64,000 bases of DNA from Methylobacter sp. KS41 (lineage in GTDB: Bacteria; Pseudomonadota; Gammaproteobacteria; Methylococcales; Methylomonadaceae). The notes under the pieces were generated by a model that was not told the origin of the DNA, made no database searches, and was given only the letters and a program-made list of their open reading frames with translations. Positions 1 through 8,623 of the stretch are shown here, piece by piece (within the stretch, counting starts at the first letter, position 1; the number at the start of each line of letters is the position of its first letter). The position numbers were made by a program, and so were the translations under genes. The stretch lies in NCBI GenBank assembly GCA_002862125.1, contig PHSP01000001.1:124001-188000 (forward strand), given 5' to 3'.

Positions 1-1011
1 CTGCTGCTCTATGAACAACGCAGGGATTTTTTCTGCATTTGCGGCTTTCATCCCGTCTTTTTGACCAAGACAAAGCAGGGCGGTAGACCAGGCATCGGCA
101 ATGACCGGGTCTTCAAGAATTACGGTGACGGAAGCCAGATCATGAGAAACCGGACGGCCCGTGCGGGCATCAAGAATGTGACTGTAGCGTTGCCCCCGGT
201 CATCGAAATAATGCCTGTATGTGCCTGATGTCATGATTGCAATCGCTGAATCTTTAGGCATGGTAATTATTTTTTGCATGACCTGTTCTCCTGGCAGCGG
301 TCTTTCCACGGCGATGCGCCAAGCCTGATCTCCCGGCTTGTGTCCGCGGGTTTTCAGTTCGCCGCCAATCTCGACCAGATAATTCGTAATGCCCTTTTGC
401 TCCAGAACCCTGCTTATTTTTTCAACGCTGTAGCCTTGTGCAATAGACGATAAATCGACTTTCAAATCAGCTTGTTTTTTACGCAAATGCTTATCGTCCG
501 ATATTTCCAGCTTTTCCATCCCAATCCGGGTCAGGGTTTTAAGAATCGAAGAATCGCTTGGAATAGTCAGTTTATCGCCCCGGAAACCCCATAACTCGAA
601 TAAAGGTTTGATCGATAAATCATAGCAGCCCTGGCTGGCCTGATGAACTATCCGCGCAATGCGAATCAAAGATACGATCTCGTTACCGACCTCCTGACTG
701 TCCGTGTTCTCGGTACTGTTGAAGGTTTCTATGGTGGAGTCGGAACGATAATTGGAAAGCGTTTTGTCGATGGAATCGAGCTCGTTTTTAATACTGGCTT
801 CTATATCTTTGCCATTCACCGGAGACTCGGACCAATAACTGATATGATAGGTGGTCCCTTGAGCAGAACCTTCCAGCTTTTGAATGGTCTGGTCTGAACA
901 ACCAATGATCAGGCTAAACAACAGTATCAGGCCATAATATTTGAATAAACTGAAGTTTTCTCTTTTGAAACTTCCATGGTTATTAATCCCTTTTTGTTGA
1001 TTCTTTATCAT
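1..1011 (-). CDS. apbE: FAD:protein FMN transferase, ApbE family lipoprotein (3' end outside window)
   Basis: ApbE enzymes move FMN from FAD onto a Thr of extracytoplasmic redox subunits such as those of Rnf or Na+-NQR. Reading the minus strand from ATG 1011 gives a lipoprotein leader (hydrophobic LILLFSLIIGC, lipobox Cys at residue 38). ApbE signatures follow: SNYRSDSTIETFN, LKVDLSSIAQGYSVEKI and, close to the window edge, YSHILDARTGRPVSHD, the metal/flavin-binding region. The frame is open to base 1, so the last residues are missing. The start is chosen for the leader; an in-frame GTG sits just upstream and no strong Shine-Dalgarno is visible. No obvious flavoprotein partner is in the window, so the substrate is unknown. 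Confidence 0.9.
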   Translation of the reverse strand, partial: MIKNQQKGINNHGSFKRENFSLFKYYGLILLFSLIIGCSDQTIQKLEGSAQGTTYHISYWSESPVNGKDIEASIKNELDSIDKTLSNYRSDSTIETFNSTENTDSQEVGNEIVSLIRIARIVHQASQGCYDLSIKPLFELWGFRGDKLTIPSDSSILKTLTRIGMEKLEISDDKHLRKKQADLKVDLSSIAQGYSVEKISRVLEQKGITNYLVEIGGELKTRGHKPGDQAWRIAVERPLPGEQVMQKIITMPKDSAIAIMTSGTYRHYFDDRGQRYSHILDARTGRPVSHDLASVTVILEDPVIADAWSTALLCLGQKDGMKAANAEKIPALFIEQQ

Positions 1012-1599
1012 CACAAGTTTTAACTGATTATTAAGGCGCGGCTTTTCTATTGTTGAATATTGCATAAGTGACATTGGTTTATTTCAATCTGAAATTTCCC
1101 CGGCTCTTTCGGGAAAATACAGAAGCATCGTGGTTTATTAGCAGGTCCGCTTAATTTGATCGCTTCCATAACTATTAACTTATCCCGCTAATTGTGTTGT
1201 TGATGTTTTGAAAATGTGACAAACCGCATATTATAATCTCAAATGCGCATTAATTTTTTAAAAATGAGATTGTTAATTCAAGCGTCCTCTAATGATTCAG
1301 TTTTTCGAGTTAAAGTTACATATAAGCAGTTGAAATTTATAAATTATTTTTTATTTCTCTTTGTGATTGTAAGTCTTTGCTGTACTCTTGATGTTTCAAG
1401 TATTTGATTCATATCCGGGGAAGCCGGATAACTCTTAAATGCCATTTCCAATCGTAAGGTAACAGGTGTTGTTTTTAAGTTATGCCCTATTGATTTATAA
1501 TGAGTTTGATAGTAATAACCGTGCGGTGAATTTATGATGCGTATAAGTCAAATCAGCGTTATTTTAAGTCAGCCGTTGCCGGCCGCTATACAGTAGCGG
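1012..1599. other. Intergenic region, AT-rich
   Basis: About 590 bases between the divergent apbE and the HIT-domain gene. It is AT-rich and must carry promoters for both genes, but I see no convincing sigma-70 pair, no strong hairpin and no recognisable RNA or coding sequence. Confidence 0.4.
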
Positions 1600-2061
1600 G
1601 TGGATATGCGCCCCAAGCAGACCGCGTATGCTTTGTTGCTTTTCCTGGCAGGCATTGCGTGTGGCGGATATCTCTTCTCTAAAAGCGAGCCAAGGTCGTT
1701 TCTAGCCGCCGGGAGTTGCCAGGACCGCTGCTACAAGCCCAACGAGATTGCCGGGCTTGTAATGTCTGCGGCCATTCTTCGCGCGCCATTTCTTATTCCG
1801 GGCGTCGTTCTCGAATCGGATACTTGTCTCGCCATTCGTCATCCCATGGCCCATATAAGAATTCACTATGTGCTTTTTCCAAAGCACGATACCAGGAGCA
1901 TAACTACCCTCACGCCGGCTGATTCGCCCTACGTTCTGGGTTGTTTTGCCTTGGTTCGCGAGCTAGTCTTCCGAGACAAGCTTCAAGCTTACCGGCTGTA
2001 CACCAATGGTCCGGGTTACCAGGAAATCGCCTATTTGCACTTCCATCTCATTGCAGAATGA
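1600..2061 (+). CDS. Membrane-anchored HIT-family protein with altered HIT motif
   Basis: A 153-residue protein with one N-terminal hydrophobic segment (YALLLFLAGIACGGYLF, residues 10-26) followed by a HIT-like domain: HIRIHYVLFPKHD, then YTNGPGYQEIAYLHFHLIAE at the extreme C-terminus. HIT proteins hydrolyse or transfer nucleotidyl groups using an H-x-H-x-H motif. Here the motif reads Y-L-H-F-H-L-I, so the first His is Tyr while the central His is kept. The single anchor suggests it faces the periplasm, which is unusual for a nucleotide hydrolase; this is inference. Start is GTG 1600, with ATG 1606 as alternative. It stands alone between two long intergenic regions. Confidence 0.7.
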   Translation: MDMRPKQTAYALLLFLAGIACGGYLFSKSEPRSFLAAGSCQDRCYKPNEIAGLVMSAAILRAPFLIPGVVLESDTCLAIRHPMAHIRIHYVLFPKHDTRSITTLTPADSPYVLGCFALVRELVFRDKLQAYRLYTNGPGYQEIAYLHFHLIAE

Positions 2062-2636
2062 TGTGCGCGCCTACCCTGCCGGACAGCGTGGTGAACTAGC
2101 TGGAAAAGGCCGTTGAGTTTGCCGGCAATTATTGCATTTTTTGTTATTGAAATTAGCGGAAGCGTTTTTCTTGCTTGACTGGGAAAACGGATACTGAACG
2201 TAGAAAAAACCGAAAGCCGGTTTGCGATGGCTGGTATCATAAAGGCGCTAATTGTTGGAGTTTAAACAATGTTAACAGAATAAAATATGCAACCGCCCGG
2301 ATTTAAAAAGTTTCCAATCGCCGCGATTTCGCAGTGCTTTTCTTCGTTGCTTCCAGCCTTGGAGCTTGTTTGAGCGGGCGCTGCAATTTAGCTAAGCCGA
2401 TTAGCAGGACCGGTTTAATGTTCATCTTTTTGGTAATCCGGCTTTATACATTTTGATTTGCAGGGTTAACGGTAAAGCCTTCAGCTTAATCCTCAAAACT
2501 GAAACAAGACAAGGCCTGATCAGATTGGCAAATCAATTTTTTTCTAAGCCTTCTTAAAGATTATGTCATGACGGTATGTTAAAGTTATGCCAGTTAAAGT
2601 TAATAAATTATCAACGAATTAAATGCGCGTTGCATC
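2062..2636. other. Intergenic region upstream of the mla operon
   Basis: About 575 bases with no supported gene. Short overlapping frames on both strands have no start signals or recognisable motifs. The region just before 2637 is AT-rich and presumably carries the mla promoter, but no convincing -35/-10 pair stands out. Confidence 0.35.
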
Positions 2637-3785
2637 ATGACTGTTATTACCGCAAACAACACTCCGTGTGAAATTAATGTGAGCCGGATAGGGCAAACCG
2701 TGGAGGCCGCTATCAGAGGCAATTGGGTGCTGGACGCAGAGACTCCGGCTCTCGAGCCGGTATTTGCGCAACTGGGCGATGGTGCGGGTATCAACCGGCT
2801 TGTGTTCTCAACTGAGGCTCTAGGGCGTTGGGATAGTTTATTGATGACTGAATTAATCCGTTTGCTGGATTTTTGCGCAAAACAGGGAATTCAAGTCGAC
2901 ACCACGACCTTGCCCGAAGGTATCCAAGGCTTGTTAAGCCTGGTCAATGCGGTACCCGAACGGGCCGGCGCAAGGCGTCAGGAGATTCGAACGCCGTGGC
3001 TGGAAGTTATTGGCAAGGGCGGATTGCGAATTTATAAAGATTGTCAGGCGCTGGTGGTTTTTATCGGCGAGATGGCGCTGAGCGTTACTACTTTGATGCG
3101 GGGAAAGGCCCGCTTTCGCTGGATCGATTTATGGATGTATATTCAGGACTGCGGCCCCGCAGCCTTGCCTATTGTCTCGCTGATTAGCCTGCTGGTGGGC
3201 TTGATTCTGGCTTTCGTGGGAGCCGTGCAATTGGCATTGTTCGGCGCGCAAATCTATATCGCCGATCTGGTGGGCTTGGGCATGACGCGGGAAATGGGCG
3301 GGTTGATGGCCGCTATCATTATGTCCGGGCGCACCGGCGCGGCGTATGCGGCGCAGTTGGGCACGATGCAGGTTAACAGCGAAATCGACGCGCTTAAAAC
3401 CATGGGCTTTGAGCCGATGGAATTTCTGGTTTTGCCGCGCATGCTGGCGCTGATTTTAATCATGCCGCTGCTATGTCTTTATGCTGACTTGATGGGCATA
3501 GTCGGCGGCGCACTGGTGACAGTGAGCTTTTTCGACGTGTCTCTGGTGGAATATCTCAATCGTACAGCTAATGCCGTACATATACCGGATTTTACGATTG
3601 GCATCGTAAAATGCGCGGTATTCGGCATACTGATTGCGCTTTCGGGTTGTATGCGCGGCATGCAGTGCGGACGCAGCGCTTCAGCTGTTGGCGACGCGGC
3701 CACTTCCGCCGTGGTGACCGGCATTGTTTTCATTGTTATCGCTGATTCCCTGATGACGGTGATGTGCAACCGCTTAGGTGTGTAA
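2637..3785 (+). CDS. mlaE: MlaE-family ABC permease with N-terminal STAS/MlaB-like domain
   Basis: Permease of a lipid-transport ABC system that moves phospholipids between inner and outer membrane. Residues 1-110 are soluble and resemble a STAS/MlaB module, which is a separate subunit in E. coli; residues about 130-382 form the polytopic MlaE domain. The latter has the usual conserved stretch GLGMTREMGGLMAAIIMSGRTGAA and a following E-I-D-A-L coupling-helix motif. At 382 residues it is longer than a plain MlaE (about 260) because of the fusion. Only 3 bases separate it from mlaF, so the genes form an operon. No mlaC or separate mlaB is present. Confidence 0.9.
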   Translation: MTVITANNTPCEINVSRIGQTVEAAIRGNWVLDAETPALEPVFAQLGDGAGINRLVFSTEALGRWDSLLMTELIRLLDFCAKQGIQVDTTTLPEGIQGLLSLVNAVPERAGARRQEIRTPWLEVIGKGGLRIYKDCQALVVFIGEMALSVTTLMRGKARFRWIDLWMYIQDCGPAALPIVSLISLLVGLILAFVGAVQLALFGAQIYIADLVGLGMTREMGGLMAAIIMSGRTGAAYAAQLGTMQVNSEIDALKTMGFEPMEFLVLPRMLALILIMPLLCLYADLMGIVGGALVTVSFFDVSLVEYLNRTANAVHIPDFTIGIVKCAVFGILIALSGCMRGMQCGRSASAVGDAATSAVVTGIVFIVIADSLMTVMCNRLGV

Positions 3786-3788
3786 ACC

Positions 3789-4586
3789 ATGACCGCTCCG
3801 TGCCTTACCATCAAAAATATGACCATGGCTTACGGTGATTTCATCATTCAGCGTGATCTTGATTTCATTATTGGTCGCGGTGATATTTTTATTATCATGG
3901 GCGGCAGCGGATGCGGCAAGAGCACTTTATTGATGCACCTGATCGGCTTGCAGCATCCCGCCAAAGGCGATGTATTTTATGGCGGGGAAAGTCTTTGGCA
4001 AGCAGAACACAAGTCACGGCAACGCATTTTGCAGCGCACGGGGGTGTTATTCCAGAGCGGCGCGCTGTTGAGTTCCATGACCCTGGCCGAGAATGTGGCT
4101 TTGCCCATTTCCGAGCATACCCGCCTGGGATCGCAACGGATTCGTGAAATTGTCTCTTACAAGTTATCCCTGGTGGGGCTGGCGGGCTTTGAAGACTATT
4201 ATCCCTCCGAGATCAGCGGCGGGATGCAAAAACGCGCGGGGCTGGCCCGTGCAATGGCGCTGGATCCCGAAATTCTGTTTTTCGACGAACCCTCGGCTGG
4301 ACTGGATCCGGTCAGCGCCAAGCTGCTTGATGATTTAATCCGCAGTCTTCGAGATAATCTGGGAGCAACCGTAGTCATGGTGACCCACGAGTTAGCCAGC
4401 ATCTTCTCAATCGGCACTAATTCGGTATTTCTTGATCCGGAAACCAAAACAATGATCGCCAGTGGCCCCCCCCAACAGCTGCTGGCTGAATCTCGTGACC
4501 CTAAAGTCATCCGTTTCCTGACCCGAGGCGAAACGGAAAACCGATCAGAAAATGTAACAAAAAACCAGGAAACGTGTGATTTATGA
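3789..4586 (+). CDS. mlaF: MlaF-family ABC transporter ATP-binding protein
   Basis: ATPase of the lipid transporter. Walker A GGSGCGKST is at residues 38-46, the Q-loop region is LFQSGALLSSMT, the signature is EISGGMQKRAGLARA and Walker B is EILFFDEPSAGLDPVS, followed by the switch His in VMVTHEL. The LFQSGAL and GGMQKR variants are typical of the MlaF subgroup rather than of generic ABC ATPases. The gene overlaps mlaD by 4 bases (ATGA), indicating translational coupling. A run of eight C occurs near base 4466 without disturbing the frame. Confidence 0.93.
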   Translation: MTAPCLTIKNMTMAYGDFIIQRDLDFIIGRGDIFIIMGGSGCGKSTLLMHLIGLQHPAKGDVFYGGESLWQAEHKSRQRILQRTGVLFQSGALLSSMTLAENVALPISEHTRLGSQRIREIVSYKLSLVGLAGFEDYYPSEISGGMQKRAGLARAMALDPEILFFDEPSAGLDPVSAKLLDDLIRSLRDNLGATVVMVTHELASIFSIGTNSVFLDPETKTMIASGPPQQLLAESRDPKVIRFLTRGETENRSENVTKNQETCDL

Positions 4587-5581
4587 GTAAACCTGTTAAT
4601 CCCTATACCATTGGCGCTTTTCTGGTGGGTTCTCTTGCTTTGCTGGTAGCGGCAATCCTGATCTTTGGCGGTGGTCAGTTTCTCAAAAAAAAATCCGAGT
4701 ACGTCGTTTACTTCGAGGGCGCTTTAAACGGCCTGAATGTGGGAGCGCCAGTCAAGTTGCAGGGCGTGCAGATTGGCACCGTTAAGGAAATTTCCCTGGA
4801 ACTTGATCAAAAAGCCATCAGTATTACTAAGCCGGTGGTGATCGAGATTGATCCCCAATTGATTATGGATTCCACCGGACATTCCATGGGGGCCGCTGCA
4901 ACTTTAAAACAGCGTCAGCAGAATGCCAAACGGCTGATTGATGCGGGAATCAAGGCTCAGCTCCAAATGCAAAGTTTGTTGACTGGGTTATTGTATGTTG
5001 AATTCAACTTTTACCGGGACGCCCCGCTTGGGTTGACAGGGCTTCACTACAAAGACTTGCCGGAGCTGCCTTCTGTTCCGACAACGGCGGATCAAGTCAA
5101 AAACACTGCTGATGAGCTATTGACTAAATTTCGTCAGTTGCCGATAGAAGACATTGTAAGAGACCTTGCCGCAACGTTAAAAGAGATTCGAGTCATTGCT
5201 ACTTCCGATGAGCTCAAAAAAAACCGCGCCGCTTTGGCCAAAACGCTGGATGAAACTGAAAAACTTGTAGCCAATCTGAATCGAAATCTGACGCCAATGG
5301 TAAAAAATATGAACAGCGCCATAACTGATACGCGAGTTCTGGTGCAGCAATTTACCAATGATATGCGGCCGGTGCTGGTTTCTACCGAGAAGACTCTTAA
5401 TACCGCCACCAGCGTATTAGAGGAATCCAAGCATACACTGGGTTCCGTGGATGCGCTTGCCGCGCCAGATGCGCCCTTATGGCAATCGCTTGAGGCGGTG
5501 CGTGCTGCCGCGCAATCCACAAAGGATTTGACCGATTATCTCGAGCGCCACCCCGACTCGATTATTTATGGAAAGGAGTAA
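4583..5581 (+). CDS. mlaD: MlaD/MCE-domain substrate-binding protein
   Basis: MCE-domain protein anchored in the inner membrane by one helix (residues about 8-29) with its lipid-binding MCE domain at about 38-120 (GALNGLNVGAPVKLQGVQIGTVKEI) and a long, mostly helical C-terminal region to residue 332. MCE proteins form hexameric rings that carry lipid between the permease and the outer membrane. At 332 residues it is longer than E. coli MlaD (about 180), resembling PqiB/YebT-type or mycobacterial-type single-MCE proteins with helical tails. It overlaps mlaF by 4 bases and is followed directly by the lipoprotein gene. Confidence 0.9.
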   Translation: MSKPVNPYTIGAFLVGSLALLVAAILIFGGGQFLKKKSEYVVYFEGALNGLNVGAPVKLQGVQIGTVKEISLELDQKAISITKPVVIEIDPQLIMDSTGHSMGAAATLKQRQQNAKRLIDAGIKAQLQMQSLLTGLLYVEFNFYRDAPLGLTGLHYKDLPELPSVPTTADQVKNTADELLTKFRQLPIEDIVRDLAATLKEIRVIATSDELKKNRAALAKTLDETEKLVANLNRNLTPMVKNMNSAITDTRVLVQQFTNDMRPVLVSTEKTLNTATSVLEESKHTLGSVDALAAPDAPLWQSLEAVRAAAQSTKDLTDYLERHPDSIIYGKE

Positions 5582-5588
5582 GAATATT

Positions 5589-6254
5589 ATGAAATATGGA
5601 GTTGATTGCGCACTGAAAAGCGGAGCGGTTTTTTCATTTGGAGTTGTTGTTTTGACTCTCTTATTAAGCGGATGCATGAATGACAGCAAGCGAGTGGAGT
5701 TTTATATGCTTAACGCCGATTCCGGCGTTGCCGGCGCTAACCTGGCTTCATCCAATGAGCTAGGCCCGGTAATAGGATTGGGACCGATACGCATTCCAGA
5801 ATATCTGAACCGGCCGCAGATGATCGTAGCAACCGCCGATAATCAGTATCAACTTTCCGAAGATCACCGTTGGGCGGAGCGGCTGGACCAAAATATCTCT
5901 CTCGCTCTATTCAAAGCCTTGCCGCGTCAGCTTGGCACGGACCGGATAGTACGCTTTCCCTGGGCTCAGCGGCAGGTTGTCGATTATCAGGTCGGCATCG
6001 ATATACTTGAGTTTAATGTGGATGCGAGAGGCCGGAGCCGGTTGATAGCTCAGTGGTTCGTTAAGCCTAAGGATAAACCCGCCATCGATAGGCGCTCAGA
6101 ATACCAGTTCCCGGCATCGACCACTGACTATGCGCTTATGGTTAAAGCCCAGAGCCAGTGCCTGACAAAGCTTGGAGAAGAAATCTCCTCAACCCTAAGG
6201 AGGCTTATGGCGTCAAAAGACGGTAAGTACGTTAAGCAAAAGCCCTTAGGTTGA
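5589..6254 (+). CDS. PqiC-like ABC transport auxiliary lipoprotein
   Basis: Lipoprotein of the ABC-transport auxiliary (PqiC/DUF330-like) family, thought to act at the outer membrane with an MCE protein. ATG 5589 is preferred because AGGAG lies about 10 bases upstream, inside the end of mlaD, although an in-frame ATG at 5568 overlaps mlaD. From 5589 the leader is short, with hydrophobic FGVVVLTLLLSGC giving a clear lipobox. The body has family features such as VIGLGPIRIPEYLNRPQMI and an N/Q-rich binding face (RWAERLDQNISLAL). It closes the four-gene mla-like operon. No terminator hairpin was recognised downstream. Confidence 0.85.
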   Translation: MKYGVDCALKSGAVFSFGVVVLTLLLSGCMNDSKRVEFYMLNADSGVAGANLASSNELGPVIGLGPIRIPEYLNRPQMIVATADNQYQLSEDHRWAERLDQNISLALFKALPRQLGTDRIVRFPWAQRQVVDYQVGIDILEFNVDARGRSRLIAQWFVKPKDKPAIDRRSEYQFPASTTDYALMVKAQSQCLTKLGEEISSTLRRLMASKDGKYVKQKPLG

Positions 6255-6473
6255 ATGACAGGCTTTCCAGGCACGTAACTTAGTTTGCGCTCTGCGGCCG
6301 GCTCCCTTACGCCAAAACTAGAGAAGCTGTTCCATATCCAGGAATGATCGAGGATTGAATGTTTTTGTGCGGAGTGCGCAGAATAATGGGGTAAAGATCA
6401 AGGAGAGGTGAAACAGGCTTTTTGAGGATGAATTTTAGGCAGGTGTTGAGGAGAATTTTTATGCGATATTTGA

Positions 6474-6752
<279 letters not shown>

Positions 6753-6783
6753 GAAATTGTCCTGTTTTACTTGACCATTACAG

Positions 6784-6954
6784 TACAGCCTGGTGCAAAC
6801 AGCGGTTGCCAATAATCTGGAGCCTTTTGATTACCTGAAATACCTGTTTACCGAGATGCCCAAACTTGGCAGGCACTACGAACCCGAGGCACTGGATCAA
6901 TTTCCGCCCTGGAATTTGACAGCAATAATTGAGCCTCTAAATCAAGCTGCTTAG
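6784..6954 (+). pseudogene. IS66-family transposase C-terminal remnant
   Basis: A 56-codon open stretch without a start codon reads YSLVQTAVANNLEPFDYLKY, then LFTEMPK, and ends FPPWNLTAI...AA followed by TAG. This is the characteristic extreme C-terminus of IS66-family TnpC transposases (SLIETAKANGLEP.YLR..FTELP ... LLPWN). The rest of the transposase is missing and the fragment abuts the IS3 remnant, so one insertion probably landed in or beside the other before both decayed. Confidence 0.75.
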
Positions 6955-7018
6955 CTTGTCTACATGGGAAAAATAAGCGCTTACGATATAACTATCTTCG
7001 TGGGCATAACTTGTCAAA

Positions 7019-8623
7019 TTAGTTTACCGGAATAGGTAAAAACTGCGACCACTTGACTTCACCGCCGGCTTGATCCTGACTGGGTAAATCTGATGCGTTC
7101 CAACCGCCGCCCAGGGCTTTTACGAGAAGAACGGCAGCGCTCAAACGTTGACCCTGAAGTATGACTGCCGTTTTTTCATTCGCCAGAGCGGCTGCCTGAT
7201 CAACCATTACATTAAGATAACTTACTGTTCCGGCTTTGTATTGGTTGGTGGTTAGCAGGACCGCTTTTTGCGCGGATTCCACCGCCTTGTTCTGAACCTG
7301 CTTTTGCTGTTCCAGAATGCGTAGCGTAGCCAGATTGTCTTCCACCTCCTGAAAACTGGTCAGCACAGCCTGACGATACGCTGCCACGCTGGCATCGTAA
7401 ACATCAATAGCTTGTTGCATTTGTGCGCCGCGAGCGCCGCCATCGAAAAGCGGAACCGCGAATGCTGCAGGCCCTAGCGCCCAATAACGCGCTCCCGCAT
7501 TCAGCAGGTTTGTAAACGTATTGGTTTGCTGGCCATTGCTGGCTGCAAGACTCAGGGTAGGAAAATAGGCGGCTTTTGCTACGCCGATTTGTGCATTGGC
7601 AGAGGCGGCCTGACGTTCAGCGGCGGCGATGTCCGGCCTGCGCTCTAGCACTTGTGACGGAACGCTGACCGGAATCGGAGGCAGCTGGCTGTTCAGCGGA
7701 GCAACAGCGATGGAAAGTTCTTCCGGGGTTTTGCCTATCAAGATCGCTATGGCGTGCTCAAACTGCGCGCGTTGTATGCCAAGATTGATGGCTTGTGCCT
7801 GCGCTGATTCCAATTGGACTTCAGCCTGGACGATTTCAGATTGGGCGGCTACGCCTGCCTCGTAACGGTTTTGGGTAATCTTCAGTGTTTTTTTATAGGT
7901 TTCGACGGTATCGTTAAAAAGTTTTATCTGTGCATCAAGCGCCCGCAGTAGAAAATAGTCTTGGGCCAGCGTGGCCTGGGTAGATAATCGCAAGGCCTGT
8001 AAAGTCGCTGCGCTGGCTTGTGAGCTGGCTTCGCTTGATTCGACCTGGCGGCGTACGCTGCCCCATAAATCGGGTTCCCAAGCGGCGCTTAACGCTGCTG
8101 AGAACAGGTATTTGACACCTTGAACAGCCACGTTTTGGCCGCTCGCGGCCCGGAAACGGTTGACGGTTGCCGTACCGCCGGCAGTGGGAAAATAGGCGGC
8201 GGTTGCGCTTTGCACAATCGACTGGGCCTGCCGGTATTGGGCCTCGGCCTGGGCGATCGACTGATTGGCAATATTAACCTGTTCTTCCAGCGAATTCAGG
8301 TATGGATCCTTGAATATTTCCCACCATTTGCCGGGAATCTCGTGATCACGCGGCTGCGCCTGCTTCCACCCTTTAAGCTCTTTGAATTTCGTGGAAGCGG
8401 CGCTAACCGGACGCCGGTAATCCGGCCCTACGGTACATGCGGTGAGCATTAAGAAACAGATAACGCTCAACAGCTGTGAGGAGCAGGTAATGCAGGGCGT
8501 GCCACGCGCGCCAGACCTGGTTCTTAAGGCGCGCGTGGCACGCCCTACATAGGATGTCCTAAAATGACGAGATAGCAGCGATAAAAAATACTTTTCCGGA
8601 CAACTATATAAATGTGTACTCAT
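7019..8623 (-). CDS. RND efflux outer-membrane channel lipoprotein, NodT/OprM family
   Basis: Outer-membrane factor for the adjacent MdtABC pump. It has the lipobox [16 protein letters not shown] and two OEP repeat halves rich in coiled coil, with the family motifs [16 protein letters not shown]-like and [14 protein letters not shown]. Start ATG 8623 is chosen because it overlaps the mdtC stop as ATGA. An in-frame upstream ATG at 8686 would run far into mdtC. The unusual point is that between this start and the lipoprotein signal lie about 25 extra codons encoded by a perfect palindromic repeat (8491-8549). This places the lipobox Cys near residue 62, far from the N-terminus. Either the leader is processed oddly or initiation occurs further downstream. 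Confidence 0.85.
   Translation of the reverse strand: MSTHLYSCPEKYFLSLLSRHFRTSYVGRATRALRTRSGARGTPCITCSSQLLSVICFLMLTACTVGPDYRRPVSAASTKFKELKGWKQAQPRDHEIPGKWWEIFKDPYLNSLEEQVNIANQSIAQAEAQYRQAQSIVQSATAAYFPTAGGTATVNRFRAASGQNVAVQGVKYLFSAALSAAWEPDLWGSVRRQVESSEASSQASAATLQALRLSTQATLAQDYFLLRALDAQIKLFNDTVETYKKTLKITQNRYEAGVAAQSEIVQAEVQLESAQAQAINLGIQRAQFEHAIAILIGKTPEELSIAVAPLNSQLPPIPVSVPSQVLERRPDIAAAERQAASANAQIGVAKAAYFPTLSLAASNGQQTNTFTNLLNAGARYWALGPAAFAVPLFDGGARGAQMQQAIDVYDASVAAYRQAVLTSFQEVEDNLATLRILEQQKQVQNKAVESAQKAVLLTTNQYKAGTVSYLNVMVDQAAALANEKTAVILQGQRLSAAVLLVKALGGGWNASDLPSQDQAGGEVKWSQFLPIPVN
8491..8549. repeat. Palindromic repeat inserted in the leader of the efflux channel gene
   Basis: Left arm 8491-8512 and right arm 8528-8549 are inverted copies (core gggcgtgccacgcgcgcc / ggcgcgcgtggcacgccc, 18 of 18; 21 of 22 over the full arms) around a 15-base loop. 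It is much more GC-rich than its surroundings and looks like a mobile REP- or MITE-like palindrome. It lies wholly within the coding frame without creating a stop. Confidence 0.85.

Noticed and set aside
643-897. 84-codon plus-strand frame opposite apbE
   Set aside because: The minus strand encodes ApbE with clear motifs; the plus frame is a shadow.
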